Positions 1 through 11,632 of a stretch of 64,000 nt of DNA are shown here, piece by piece. The DNA is taken from positions 310,001 to 374,000 of the forward strand of contig NZ_JAGGPH010000007.1 in NCBI RefSeq assembly GCF_018613895.1, in the 5' to 3' direction. Position numbers and translations under genes: made by a program. The notes beneath the pieces were generated by a model that made no database searches, was not told the origin of the DNA, and was given only the letters and a program-made list of their open reading frames with translations. How positions within the stretch are numbered: position 1 is the first letter of the stretch; each line of letters begins with the position of its first letter. The DNA comes from Curtobacterium sp. ISL-83. GTDB taxonomy: Bacteria > Actinomycetota > Actinomycetes > Actinomycetales > Microbacteriaceae.

Positions 1-454
1 CGGCCCAGCGCGCCAGGTCACCGAGGAGCGCCAGGTCGGTCGCGGTGAGCTCCCGGGGGGCCGCGTCCATGATGCAGAGCGTCCCGACCCGGGTGCCGTC
101 GAGCGTCGACAGCGGCGCCCCGGCGTAGAACCGGAGCCCGCGTTCCGTGACGGCCTTCAGGTCGCTGAACCGCGGGTCGAGCGACGCGTCCGGCACGATC
201 AGGGGTTCGTCGCTCAGGACCGTGGCGGCGCAGAAGGTCTGTTCTGCGGGTCCGGTCAGCCCGTGCGGGGCTCCCTGGGCCGACTGCGCGGTCACCAGGT
301 CGTGGTGCACGAGGTTCAGGAACGTCAGCGGGACGCCGAACGCCTCCTGGGTCATCCGCGTGATGCGGTCGAACCGCTCCTCGGGGCCGCTGCCGAGGAC
401 GCCGAGCGCCTCGACCAGGGCAGTGCGGTGCGTGGCGGCGTCAGGCGGGGTCAT
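1..454 (-). CDS. GAF domain protein, 3' part beyond window edge
   Basis: The first 150 or so residues are visible and the gene runs off the left edge. After a short lead the protein reads as a GAF sensor domain: phrases such as [37 protein letters not shown] and VGTLCIMD are typical of free-standing GAF domains in actinobacterial sensor or diguanylate cyclase proteins. GAF domains bind small ligands or chromophores; the output domain is not in view. The start ATG overlaps the stop of the upstream ThuA-type gene in an ATGA arrangement, so the two are probably translationally coupled. The domain is clear; the specific function is not. Confidence 0.75.
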   Translation of the reverse strand, partial: MTPPDAATHRTALVEALGVLGSGPEERFDRITRMTQEAFGVPLTFLNLVHHDLVTAQSAQGAPHGLTGPAEQTFCAATVLSDEPLIVPDASLDPRFSDLKAVTERGLRFYAGAPLSTLDGTRVGTLCIMDAAPRELTATDLALLGDLARWA

Positions 455-1227
455 GCCCCCTGTGTACTCGACCGCCCATCCAGGAACCAGTCACGCGGGT
501 GCTCGTCGGCCGTCAACTCGCGTCGTGCGGACACCGGGCGCGCCCACTCGGCCGCGTTCGCGAGCACGCGCTGGATGTCCGGGTGGTGGTACACCGGGTA
601 CTCCTGGTCGCCGGGCGAGAAGTAGAACATCCGGCCGAGGCCCCGGCGGTACGCGACGCCGGAGCGGAAGACCTCGCCGCCGGAGAAGGTCGACAGGAAG
701 ACCTCCTCGTCCGGGCGCGGGATGTCGAAGTACTCCCCGTACATCTCCTGCCGCTCGATGACGATCGGGTGCGGGACGCCCGCGGCGATCGGGTGTTCGG
801 GGGCGATCGTCCAGACGAGCTCCCGCTCGCCGTCGTTCCGCCACTTGAGCGAGCAGGTCGTACCCATCAGGCGCTTGAACGGCTTCGAGTAGTGGCCCGA
901 GTGCAGCACCACCAGACCCATCCCGGCGTGCACGGCCTGGACCACGCGGTCGACGACCTCGTCCGAGACCTCGTCGTGGGCGGCGTGGCCCCACCAGAAC
1001 AGCACGTCGGCGGCTGTCAGTCGCTCGGCCGTCAGTCCGTGCTCGGGCTCCTGCAGCGTCGCCGTCGAGACGTCGGCGTGCGGGAGGTGGTCGCGGAGCG
1101 CCCCGGCCACGACGGTGTGGATGCCGTGCGGGTAGTGCTCGACGACCGTCGCGTCGCCGCGGGTCTCGTGCACGTTCTCGTTCCACACGACGATGTTCAG
1201 GGGACGGGGCTCGGTCGACGTCGACAT
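451..1227 (-). CDS. ThuA domain-containing protein (trehalose utilization-like)
   Basis: A 258-residue protein with the ThuA fold, a class-I glutamine amidotransferase-like domain. Visible are an opening strand ending WNENVHETR, the [15 protein letters not shown] stretch, the [18 protein letters not shown] loop and a C-terminal [15 protein letters not shown] segment. ThuA proteins are linked to disaccharide use in rhizobia, but the reaction is unsettled, so no substrate is claimed. The chosen ATG lies a few bases after a GTAGCG hexamer, fitting a leaderless start; an upstream in-frame ATG would add 23 residues unlike the family. The last bases overlap the following GAF gene. Confidence 0.85.
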   Translation of the reverse strand: MSTSTEPRPLNIVVWNENVHETRGDATVVEHYPHGIHTVVAGALRDHLPHADVSTATLQEPEHGLTAERLTAADVLFWWGHAAHDEVSDEVVDRVVQAVHAGMGLVVLHSGHYSKPFKRLMGTTCSLKWRNDGERELVWTIAPEHPIAAGVPHPIVIERQEMYGEYFDIPRPDEEVFLSTFSGGEVFRSGVAYRRGLGRMFYFSPGDQEYPVYHHPDIQRVLANAAEWARPVSARRELTADEHPRDWFLDGRSSTQGA

Positions 1228-1460
1228 GCTCCCGACGCTACCCGAGCGCGGGTCGAATCGATACGACGAGCGGTGTGTCGGGCGTCGTTCCGCCATCCTG
1301 CGCTCGGCGGCCGGCCGCCGAGCGGGCGGAACGCGCCGCGCGCTGTCCGCCGAACGGGCACAACGCGCCGTTCAGGAGCATCGAGGGCGCCACAAATGGC
1401 CCGCTCGCGGAACGGCGACGGACCGCGGAACGTCCGATCGGGCGCAGGCGACCGCGACTC
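1228..1460. other. intergenic spacer without recognised gene
   Basis: This GC-rich spacer lies between the start of the ThuA gene and the terminator palindrome behind icd. It holds several loose repeats of a GAACG-type word and a GCCGGCCGCC stretch. Long frames are open on both strands, but they have no family resemblance and simply reflect the base composition. The ThuA promoter should lie at its left end. Nothing else is supported. Confidence 0.5.
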
Positions 1461-1510
1461 GGACGGGCGGAAGGCACGGTGCCAGCCGGCACCGCGCCTC
1501 CCGTCTCGTC
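1461..1510. terminator. family palindrome 1, 3' of icd
   Basis: An imperfect inverted repeat of the window-wide family: left arm GGAAGGCACGGTGCC, right arm GGCACCGCGCCTCCCGTC. It sits 11 bases past the icd stop. It has no U-tract, so intrinsic termination would depend on the strong stem. Confidence 0.7.
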
Positions 1511-1520
1511 GTGGATGCGC

Positions 1521-3731
<2,211 letters not shown>

Positions 3732-3815
3732 GCTGGCGGGTACTCCCTTGTTCATGCCGTCGGTACGTCCACGCTACTCGTGCCAGCGGGATGTCTCGAC
3801 ATCAAGATACCTGCC

Positions 3816-4304
3816 TCAGACGGCGATGCGGAAGACGCGGACCCCGGAGGCCCGGAGCCCCGCGAGGCCGAGGCGCATCCGGAGCGAGCGGAACGGCCGT
3901 CGGAAGCCGGACGGCGCCGAGGCCTCGCCGATCTGGTGGAGGACCTCGGACGTCAGGGTCCGCTCGAGCCTCGGCGCGAGCCGCGTCGCACCGGACACCG
4001 TCACGACCACCCGCACGGCGTTCGCCGCGAGCAGCGGTGCGATCAGCTCGGCCACCTCGTTCGCGCGGTGGAAGGCCGGGTCGTCGCCCGGTCGACGGAT
4101 GGCGATGACGGCGAGCTCGGCGTCGCCCCGCTCGGTCGGGTCCGGCGGGTCGTCGGTCTCGACGACCCGCATGCGCGCGGCGTCGACCCCGGCCCGCACC
4201 GCTGATGCGCGGAGTGCCGGCAGGAGTTCCTGCGTGCCGGCGAGTACGACCGACGCCGAGCGCAGGTCGATCGGCTCGTGCCGCTGGCGGGGTGAGCGGG
4301 CCAT
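3816..4304 (-). CDS. hypothetical protein, 162 aa
   Basis: Not recognised. The protein begins MARSPRQRHEPIDLRS, then alternates hydrophobic strands and helices (SASVVLAGTQELLPALR, RMRVVETDDPPDP, AELAVIAIRR, AVRVVVTVSGATRL) in a Rossmann-like rhythm, and ends with a basic helix. There is no signal peptide or membrane segment. Codon use matches the neighbours and the strand agrees with icd, whose start lies 84 bases downstream, so the two could share a transcript. A glycine-rich nucleotide-binding loop is not evident. It is likely a real but uncharacterised actinobacterial gene. Confidence 0.6.
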   Translation of the reverse strand: MARSPRQRHEPIDLRSASVVLAGTQELLPALRASAVRAGVDAARMRVVETDDPPDPTERGDAELAVIAIRRPGDDPAFHRANEVAELIAPLLAANAVRVVVTVSGATRLAPRLERTLTSEVLHQIGEASAPSGFRRPFRSLRMRLGLAGLRASGVRVFRIAV

Positions 4305-4493
4305 GGGGGTCCTTCCGCTGGCACTCGTGGTCGTGCGTCTGTCGGTACTGCTCCTGTCCGGAGACTACCGAGGTGACGGCCAGGAGGCCCGTTCGCGCGC
4401 CCGGGACCGGTGCGGTCAGCAGGTGGTCGGGTCACGACGAGATCACGACGGGACCTGTACAAAGCGACAGACTCGTGCAGAATGGGGCACGGC

Positions 4494-5447
4494 ATGACGA
4501 CGACAAGCGATCCAGACCAGCACCCGGGCACGCCGGTCGTGCACCTGTCCCGTCGAGCGGCACTCGCGGCCGAGCGCCTCGCCGCGGGGGAGACCGCACG
4601 GAGGACGCACGGCTCCGGGGCCGCCGAGCAGCGCCCGAGCGAGGACCGTGTCCGCCGGATCCCACGCCGACCCGCGCCGGTCGCGACCCGCATGGCGGCG
4701 GTGAGCGGTGCCTCCCGTCCGGCTGCGTCCGCGACGCACGCCCCTCGCGGCCGCCGGACCCCCGGACGGTCCGCCCGCGCGGGGCGGAACGCCGTCACGA
4801 GCGGGATCGCCGCCCTCGCGCTGTTCGCCGCGTCGGCGATGCCCGCGCATGCCAGCGGCACCACGTCCATTGCGACCGCCGCCCTGACACCGAGCGTCAC
4901 CGGACAGGACTACGCGGTCGACCGGGCAGTGACCGTGGCGCAGCTCGCCCGCGACGGGTTCACCGTCGGCGGGGGCGCGGACGGCGCACCCGGCACCTCC
5001 GTGTCGTACGGCGGCGACGTGCGGTCGCCGTTCCCCGGGCCGGTCCGGATGAGTTCCGGCTTCGGCTACCGCTCGGCTCCGTGCGGCGCCTGCTCGTCGT
5101 TGCACGAGGGCCTCGACTTCACCCCGGGGCTCGGCACGCCGATCGGTGCCGTCGCGAAGGGGACCGTCCGGATCTCCGGCACGTACTTCTCCTACGGGAC
5201 GGCCGTCGTCATCGACCACGTGGTCGAGGGGCGCCGGGTGTCCACCCTCTACGGGCACATGGTCCCCGGGTCCTCGCCACTGCGGCCGGGCGACGACGTC
5301 GAGGCGGGCGAGTTCATCGGCAGGGTCGGCAACTCGGGCGTCTCGACGGGGGCGCACCTGCACCTCGAGGTCCTGATGGACGGCGTCACCCCGATCGACC
5401 CCGAGGTCTGGCTGGAAGCGCGCATCGGGCACTCGCTGACGCTCTGA
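4494..5447 (+). CDS. M23 family peptidase, exported peptidoglycan hydrolase
   Basis: A 317-residue exported protein with a C-terminal LytM/M23 metalloendopeptidase domain that would cut peptide cross-links in peptidoglycan outside the membrane. The zinc ligands are visible as HEGLDF (the HxxxD motif) and HLHLE. The core runs SSGFGYRS, TPGLGTPIGAVAKGTV, YGHMVPGS, VEAGEFIGRVGNSG. About 95 basic, disordered residues precede a hydrophobic segment (GIAALALFAASAMPAHASG) that serves as a signal anchor or late signal peptide. The ATG used is the second of two close in-frame ATGs; the first would add four residues. The spacing CGAC between GYRSAP and SSLHEG adds a cysteine pair, possibly a disulfide. 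Confidence 0.88.
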   Translation: MTTTSDPDQHPGTPVVHLSRRAALAAERLAAGETARRTHGSGAAEQRPSEDRVRRIPRRPAPVATRMAAVSGASRPAASATHAPRGRRTPGRSARAGRNAVTSGIAALALFAASAMPAHASGTTSIATAALTPSVTGQDYAVDRAVTVAQLARDGFTVGGGADGAPGTSVSYGGDVRSPFPGPVRMSSGFGYRSAPCGACSSLHEGLDFTPGLGTPIGAVAKGTVRISGTYFSYGTAVVIDHVVEGRRVSTLYGHMVPGSSPLRPGDDVEAGEFIGRVGNSGVSTGAHLHLEVLMDGVTPIDPEVWLEARIGHSLTL

Positions 5448-5529
5448 CCCGTCGGCGCGTCCACGCCGATCGCGGACAGGTACGGGCAGTGCCTCGCTGT
5501 CCGGAGGGCACGCGCCGTACGCTCGTGGC

Positions 5530-6435
5530 ATGGGTATCGACGTGCGCAACGAGATCCGCGACTTCCTGTCCTCGCGACGGGCGCGGCTCACCCCGGAGCA
5601 GGTGGGCATGCCGTCGTTCGGCGGCGGGGTGCGGCGGGTGCCCGGGCTCCGGCGCCACGAGGTCGCGATGCTCGCCGGCGTCAGCGTCGACTACTACACG
5701 CGGCTCGAGCGGGGCACGCTGAAGGGCGTCTCCGAGAGCGTGCTCGAGGGCCTGGCCGGTGCGCTGCAGCTCGACGAGGACGAGCGCGTCCACCTGTGGG
5801 ACCTGGCCCGGCTGGCGAACTCTGGTGTCAAGTCGATGCACCGGAACGTCCCGACCCGGGTCCGTCCCGGCGTCCAGCGACTCCTCGACGCCATCACCGG
5901 GGCGCCGGCGTGGGTGCGGAACGAGCGCGCCGACGTCGTCGCGACGAACGAGCTCGGTCGCGCCCTGTACGCGCCGATGTTCGCCGGGCCCGGACGTCCG
6001 GTCAACTCGGCTCGGTTCACGTTCCTCGACCCCGCGGCGAAGGACTTCTTCCACGACTGGGCCCAGACCGCTCGTGACTCGGTGGCCGTCCTCCGCGCCG
6101 CCGCGGTGTCGAACCCGTGTGAACCCGGACTCATCACCCTGGTCGGTGAGCTCTCCACCCGCAGCGAGGAGTTCCGAGAATGGTGGGCCGCGCACGACGT
6201 CCGCCTGCACCGCACCGGCGGGAAGCGGATCAACCACCCCGTCGTGGGCGAGCTGCAGCTCGGGTACGAGGCGCTCGACCTGGTGGCCGACCCGGGCCTG
6301 ACGATGTTCACGTACAGCGCCGAACCGGGGAGCGAGTCCGAACGGTCGCTGAGCCTGCTCGGGAGCTGGGCCGCGACCGAACGTGCCGAGCGGCTGGCCG
6401 CGCTGCGCGAGAGCGAGTCCGAGTCGGTCGACTGA
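5530..6435 (+). CDS. XRE-type helix-turn-helix regulator with MmyB-like ligand domain
   Basis: A 301-residue regulator. Residues about 1-80 form a helix-turn-helix domain (FLSSRRARLTPEQVGMP, RVPGLRRHEVAMLAGVSVDYYTRLERG), the signature opening of the actinobacterial MmyB-like family. The remainder is the MmyB-type ligand-binding domain (WVRNERADVVATNELGRALY, NSARFTFLDP, FREWWAAHDVR, GELQLGYEALDL). In Streptomyces these regulators often control an adjacent oxidoreductase, and the domain may bind a fatty acid; here the nearest gene is a methyltransferase. The ATG follows a TACGCT hexamer by seven bases, suggesting a leaderless transcript. Confidence 0.9.
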   Translation: MGIDVRNEIRDFLSSRRARLTPEQVGMPSFGGGVRRVPGLRRHEVAMLAGVSVDYYTRLERGTLKGVSESVLEGLAGALQLDEDERVHLWDLARLANSGVKSMHRNVPTRVRPGVQRLLDAITGAPAWVRNERADVVATNELGRALYAPMFAGPGRPVNSARFTFLDPAAKDFFHDWAQTARDSVAVLRAAAVSNPCEPGLITLVGELSTRSEEFREWWAAHDVRLHRTGGKRINHPVVGELQLGYEALDLVADPGLTMFTYSAEPGSESERSLSLLGSWAATERAERLAALRESESESVD

Positions 6436-6485
6436 CCTCCCGGCGGGTCCTGCGCGCCGGGGCGTGCCGACCGTACGCTGGGCTC

Positions 6486-7259
6486 ATGGTGCGCACGGCT
6501 GACGGATCGGCGGGGGACGCCGACGGGGCGAGGGCTGCCGGCTCGGCGAGCGGCGGCGACTCGTCGGTCCACACGGCGGACCACCTGCGGTACCGACGCC
6601 CGGAACCGTCCTTCGTCCGCACGATCGCGCACGCCCTCGGGGAAGCCAGCAGCGTCCTCGACGTCGGCAGCGACGCGGGCGCGGTGTCCTACGCGCCGGC
6701 CGACCGGCAGGTGACCTCGGTCGACGCCGCGGCGGAGGGCCTGCCGTTCGCGGACCGGAGCTTCGACGCCGCCCTGACGACCTTCCCGGTGGCCGGGTGG
6801 ACCGACCTCCAGCGGGCGCTCGGCGAGGTGCGCCGGGTCACGAGCGGCCCCGTGCTCGTCCTCACGCGGGACCCCGGACGGATCCCGGACTCCTGGCTCA
6901 CGGAGTACGCCCCCGAGGTCGTCGCGGCCGAGGCCCGGCAGTACCCGGCGCTCGACCGCATCGCCGACGCGCTGGGCGGGCCGGTCGAGACGCACCACCT
7001 GGCGATCCCGTTCACCTGCGTCGACGGGTTCACCGAGGCGTACTACGCCCGGCCGGAGCGGCTGCTCGACGCCGGGGTGCGCCGCGCCACGGGCGCTTGG
7101 GACCTGGTCGACGACGTGACCGCCCGGCGCTCGGTCGCCGCCCTGCGCACCGCGCTCGACACCGGAGCGTGGGACGCCCGCCACGGTGCGCTCCGCGTCC
7201 GGCCCTCCCACGTCGGTTCGCTCGTGCTGCTCGTGGCGTCACCCGCCCGGGCGACGTAG
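6486..7259 (+). CDS. class I SAM-dependent methyltransferase
   Basis: A 257-residue cytoplasmic methyltransferase. The SAM-binding motif I is SSVLDVGSDAGAVS (about residues 55-68), followed by the acidic loop VTSVDAAAEGLPFADRSFDAALT, typical of Methyltransf_11 proteins, where the AEGLPF and DRSFD words recur. The motif-I glycine pattern is weaker than usual (GSDAG rather than GxGxG). The substrate cannot be told. The ATG lies seven bases after a TACGCT hexamer with no Shine-Dalgarno site. It follows the MmyB-type regulator by 50 bases on the same strand. Its own stop codon is part of the TAGGCT hexamer that may drive the next transcript. Confidence 0.85.
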   Translation: MVRTADGSAGDADGARAAGSASGGDSSVHTADHLRYRRPEPSFVRTIAHALGEASSVLDVGSDAGAVSYAPADRQVTSVDAAAEGLPFADRSFDAALTTFPVAGWTDLQRALGEVRRVTSGPVLVLTRDPGRIPDSWLTEYAPEVVAAEARQYPALDRIADALGGPVETHHLAIPFTCVDGFTEAYYARPERLLDAGVRRATGAWDLVDDVTARRSVAALRTALDTGAWDARHGALRVRPSHVGSLVLLVASPARAT

Positions 7260-7268
7260 GCTGACCGC

Positions 7269-7319
7269 GTGAACTTCCAGGAGGTGGTCGGCGCTCCCTG
7301 CGCCGGCATCAGGGCGTGA
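7269..7319 (+). CDS. possible 16-codon leader peptide upstream of FBP gene
   Basis: A GTG-initiated 16-codon frame (reading MNFQEVVGAPCAGIRA) lies six bases after a TAGGCT hexamer, the same layout as the leaderless starts in this window. Within it lies GGAGGTGGTC, complementary to GACCACCACCTCC about 85 bases on, and a CGTGCCG-TT-CGGCACG hairpin follows the stop. This resembles an attenuator in front of the FBP gene. It is an inference from layout only and could be chance. Confidence 0.35.
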   Translation: MNFQEVVGAPCAGIRA

Positions 7320-7430
7320 TGCCCTCGGTCGTGCCGTTCGGCACGGCCGACGTCGTCGACCCCTGACCACCACCTCCGCCCGGTGCGGTGCGCGTCCGCG
7401 TGCCCCGGGCTCCACGAAAGCGATCCCCTC

Positions 7431-7913
7431 ATGCTCCCCATCACGGAGAAGACCCTCCGCACGTCCTTCGTCAACGCCTCCCGCAAGGAGATCGGCGACC
7501 TCACGCTCCCCGGCGGCTTCGACACGATCGACTGGGACGGCCTCGACTACCTCGGCTGGCGCGACCCGAAGACCGCCCGTCGCGGGTACGCCGTCGTGCC
7601 GACCCTCGACGGTGACCTGATCGGCATCCTGTTCCGGCAGGCCGAGGCGTCCCCCCGGTCCCGCGCGCAGTGCTCATGGTGCCAGGACGTGAAGCTGCCG
7701 AACGACGTGGTGTTCTGGAGCGCCAAGCGGTCCGGGCCGGCCGGACGCAACGGGAACACCGTCGGCACGCTCGTGTGCCAGGACTTCCAGTGCTCCCGGA
7801 ACGTCCGGAAGACCCCACCCCTGGCGTACGAGGGCTACGACGTCGAGGCCGCCCGATCGCGGCGGATCGAGGACCTGCAGCTGCGGGCCGCGTCCTTCGC
7901 CGCCGAAGTGTGA
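7431..7913 (+). CDS. FBP domain-containing protein (FusB-like zinc-binding)
   Basis: A 160-residue protein of the FBP/FusB type. FusB-family proteins bind elongation factor G, help it leave the ribosome and give fusidic acid resistance in staphylococci; actinobacterial members are chromosomal and mostly untested. The N-terminal half is MLPITEKTLRTSFVNASRKE followed by FDTIDWDGLDYLGWRDPK. The C-terminal treble-clef zinc site is visible as CSWCQD near residue 83 and CQDFQCSRNVRK near residue 122. The ATG chosen matches the family's usual start; there is no clear Shine-Dalgarno site. A 16-codon frame and hairpins lie upstream and may regulate it. Confidence 0.85.
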   Translation: MLPITEKTLRTSFVNASRKEIGDLTLPGGFDTIDWDGLDYLGWRDPKTARRGYAVVPTLDGDLIGILFRQAEASPRSRAQCSWCQDVKLPNDVVFWSAKRSGPAGRNGNTVGTLVCQDFQCSRNVRKTPPLAYEGYDVEAARSRRIEDLQLRAASFAAEV

Positions 7914-7930
7914 GCTCGGCGACCGGAACG

Positions 7931-7973
7931 GGACCGGAGGCGCGGGGCGATCCCGCACCGCGCCTCCCGTCCG
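7931..7973. terminator. family palindrome 2, between convergent genes
   Basis: Arms CGGAGGCGCGG and CCGCGCCTCC enclose a diverged centre. It lies 17 bases past the FBP stop and 13 bases from the stop of the convergent aldo/keto reductase, so it can serve both. It is more degraded than most members of the family. Confidence 0.7.
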
Positions 7974-7986
7974 TCAGGTGGTCGCG

Positions 7987-8973
<987 letters not shown>

Positions 8974-9101
8974 GGGTCCAGGTCTACTCCGGCTCCACCC
9001 GTTGGAGGGAGGCACTGACCGTGCCCGTCTCGAGGGCACCGGGTTGTCCGGTTCCTCCAAGGACCTCGCGCCGAGCGCGCTCGCCTGGTGGGATCGACGC
9101 C

Positions 9102-9821
9102 GTGAACCTGTACCTCCGGCTCTTCCTGCTCATGCTGCGCGTCCGGCTCGCGTCGCTCCGTCCCGGCCGGCGTCCGTCGCTGTGGGGCGAAGCACGGACG
9201 TCGTTCCGCGTCCTGCCGACCGATCTCGACCCGCTGCGCCACGTGAACAACGGCAAGTACCTGTCGCTGCTCGACCTCGGGCGGTACGACCTGCTCACGC
9301 GCTCCGGGTTCTGGGCGGCGGCGTCGGACCTCGGGTGGTACGCCGTCGTCGCGGCGCAGACGATCACCTACAAGCGGTCGTTGACGCTCTGGCAGCGGTT
9401 CGAGCTCGTGACGCGGGTGCTCGGCGTGGACGAGCGGGCGGTGTACATGGAGCAGACGTTCGTGCGGCGGGGGGACGTCGTCGCCCGGGCGGTCGTCCAG
9501 GCGCGGTTCCTGCGGAAGGCGGGCGGCACGGTGACCCCGACGGAGTTGATCGAGGCCACCGGGGGTGCACCGCGGGACCTGACGGTGCCGGAGTGGGTCG
9601 GTGCGTGGGCAGACGCGGTGCGGATCAGCAGTGGCGGGGGCGGGGAGGCGAGCACCGGGGCGCGTGGCGGGGCGTCGGGGCGCGCGTCGGCTGGTGGGTC
9701 CGCCGGGGCGTCGGGCAGCGGGTCCGCTGGTGGGCCCGCCGGTGCGCCGGCTGGCGCGTCCGCCGGCGCGTCCGCGGACGGCGTTGGCCGGTCGGCTGGT
9801 GGAGATCGGCCGCTGGACTGA
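9102..9821 (+). CDS. thioesterase, hotdog fold, with Gly/Ala/Ser-rich tail
   Basis: The 239-residue protein has a 4HBT-type hotdog thioesterase domain in its first 165 residues: [23 protein letters not shown] is the characteristic nucleophile-elbow region (HVNNGKY), followed by [18 protein letters not shown] and [19 protein letters not shown]. It would hydrolyse acyl-CoA or related thioesters. The start is a GTG because no suitable ATG exists near the domain edge. The last 55-60 residues are an unusual low-complexity run of Gly, Ala and Ser with occasional Pro, absent from the family core, probably created by slippage in GC-rich DNA. The domain call is firm; the tail is likely disordered. Confidence 0.88.
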   Translation: MNLYLRLFLLMLRVRLASLRPGRRPSLWGEARTSFRVLPTDLDPLRHVNNGKYLSLLDLGRYDLLTRSGFWAAASDLGWYAVVAAQTITYKRSLTLWQRFELVTRVLGVDERAVYMEQTFVRRGDVVARAVVQARFLRKAGGTVTPTELIEATGGAPRDLTVPEWVGAWADAVRISSGGGGEASTGARGGASGRASAGGSAGASGSGSAGGPAGAPAGASAGASADGVGRSAGGDRPLD

Positions 9822-9855
9822 CGGCTCCGGGCCCGATCCGGCGTAGACATGTCGG

Positions 9856-11475
9856 GTGACGGACCAGGACGAGCGGGGGGACCGGCCGGGCGGGGAGCGC
9901 CAGGCCGGCGACGTGGACGCGAGCAGACGACGAACCAGCCGGACCACACGGCGGGCGGTGATCGCCGGGGGGATCGGGGTCGGCATCGCGGGGGTGCTCG
10001 CGGCGTGCACGCGACCCTCGCCGTCGCCGAGCGCCCACCCCACGGGCACGGGCACGACGATGCCGTCCCGCACCCCGACGTCGAGCCCGACGCCCGGGGG
10101 ACCCGACAGCTGGCAGGCCCTCGCCGCCGCGGTCACCGGCACCCTGCTCCGATCGGGCTCGGCCGGCTGGGACGGCGCACGGGTGCTCGAGAACCCCCGC
10201 TACGACGACGCCGACCCACAGGGCATCCTGCGCGCCGCGAGCACCGCCGACGTGCAGGCCGGACTCGCGTTCGCGCGGAACACCCGGACGCCGGTGGCGC
10301 TCCGCTCCGGCGGACACTCGTACACCGGCTGGTCGGCGGGCGGCGCCGCGGGCACCGACGTCCCGCGGTCGCTCGTGATCAGCACGCAGGACCTGGACGA
10401 CGTCGAACTGCACCCCGACCACTCGGTGACGATCGGCCCGGGCGCCCGACTCGGTGACGTCTACGCGATGCTGGCACAGGCCGGCCGGGCGATCGGCGCG
10501 GGGTCCTGTCCGACCGTCGGGATCGGCGGGCTGACACTCGGCGGCGGGGTCGGGGTCCTCGCCCGGTCGTTCGGCTTGACCAGCGACCAGCTCACGGGCG
10601 TGACCCTGGTGACCCCCGACGGCACCGTGCACGAGGTCTCGTCGACGGCGGAGCCCGACCTGTTCTGGGCCTGTCGCGGTGGCGGCGGCGGGAGCGTCGG
10701 CGTCGTGACGTCGATGACCTTCCGGACGAAGCCGGCCCCCGGCATCCTGCTCTTCACGATCGTGTTCCCCTGGTCGGCCGCCGCCGCGGTGGTCCGTGCC
10801 TGGCAGGACTGGGCCCCGACCGCGGACCGGCAGCTCTGGTCGACGCTCAAGTTGCTGAACGGCTCCCGGCACTCGGCACCGACCGTGACGATCACGGGCG
10901 TGTGGACCGGCTCGAAGACCGGCGCCGATGCCTCGGTCGACGGGTTCATCACGTCGACCGGAGCCACCCCGACGACGCACACCGCCCGGCAGATGACGTA
11001 CGGACAGGCGATGTCCGCGCTCGCGGGGAAGCCGCAGCGCGTGTCCGAGGCGGCGACCTCGTCGATCGGCACCCAGAAGCTCACCGACGCGCAGATCGAC
11101 GTGCTCGTGCAGCACGCGGCAGCAGCGGGGGACGTGCCCGGCAACCGCGAAGGCGGGGTCTCCCTGGACGCACTCGGCGGCGCCGTGGCCGACATCGGGC
11201 GGACGGACTCCGCGTTCCCGTGGCGGTCCGCGCTGATGACGGTGCAGTACACGGCGGTGTTCGCCGACGGGTCGGATCCCGCGCCGTTCGACGCCTACGT
11301 GCGGGGGTTCCGTGCGGCGATGACGCCCGCGTGGGGCACGGCGGCGTACGCGAACTACTGCGATGCGACGATCACGGACCCGGCGGACTACTTCGGCGTG
11401 AACACGTCGCGGCTGCACCGGATCGCCGAGCAGGTCGACCCGACGGGCGTGCTGTCCCAGCCGCACTGGGTCTGA
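9856..11475 (+). CDS. FAD-binding oxidoreductase, berberine-bridge type, Tat lipoprotein
   Basis: A 539-residue secreted flavoenzyme. The N-terminus carries a twin-arginine segment (TTRRAVIAGGIGVGIAG) followed by a lipobox-like LAAC, so it should be exported folded and anchored as a lipoprotein. The FAD_binding_4 domain follows: LAFARNTRTPVALRSGGHSY contains the histidine used for covalent flavin attachment in this family, then TVGIGGLTLGGGVG. The C-terminal BBE motif is YANYCDATITDPADYF, supplying a cysteine region near the end. Such enzymes oxidise sugars or alkaloid-like alcohols. The start is GTG, without a Shine-Dalgarno site. It has no operon partner. Confidence 0.92.
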   Translation: MTDQDERGDRPGGERQAGDVDASRRRTSRTTRRAVIAGGIGVGIAGVLAACTRPSPSPSAHPTGTGTTMPSRTPTSSPTPGGPDSWQALAAAVTGTLLRSGSAGWDGARVLENPRYDDADPQGILRAASTADVQAGLAFARNTRTPVALRSGGHSYTGWSAGGAAGTDVPRSLVISTQDLDDVELHPDHSVTIGPGARLGDVYAMLAQAGRAIGAGSCPTVGIGGLTLGGGVGVLARSFGLTSDQLTGVTLVTPDGTVHEVSSTAEPDLFWACRGGGGGSVGVVTSMTFRTKPAPGILLFTIVFPWSAAAAVVRAWQDWAPTADRQLWSTLKLLNGSRHSAPTVTITGVWTGSKTGADASVDGFITSTGATPTTHTARQMTYGQAMSALAGKPQRVSEAATSSIGTQKLTDAQIDVLVQHAAAAGDVPGNREGGVSLDALGGAVADIGRTDSAFPWRSALMTVQYTAVFADGSDPAPFDAYVRGFRAAMTPAWGTAAYANYCDATITDPADYFGVNTSRLHRIAEQVDPTGVLSQPHWV

Positions 11476-11632
11476 CCCGCGCCGAGCTGTTGCCGGCGCC
11501 GATTGCCGGCGCCGAGACTCGGGCTGGGCGACCGAACTCGGGGCAACCGGCACGAGAACTGTCGCCCGCACCGAGACTCGGGCCCCGCCATGCAGCCCGC
11601 CGGGCCGCGCGGGGCGCGCCTACGATGGCGGG
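11476..11632. repeat. intergenic short repeats around CCGAGACTCGGG
   Basis: Three copies of a near-palindrome, CCGAGACTCGGG at 11512 and 11571 and CCGAACTCGGG at 11532, lie in this short spacer, with two copies of GCCGGCGCCGA-type sequence before them. No coding sense is visible. The promoter of the next gene (CTACGAT hexamer) lies at the right end. Confidence 0.5.
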
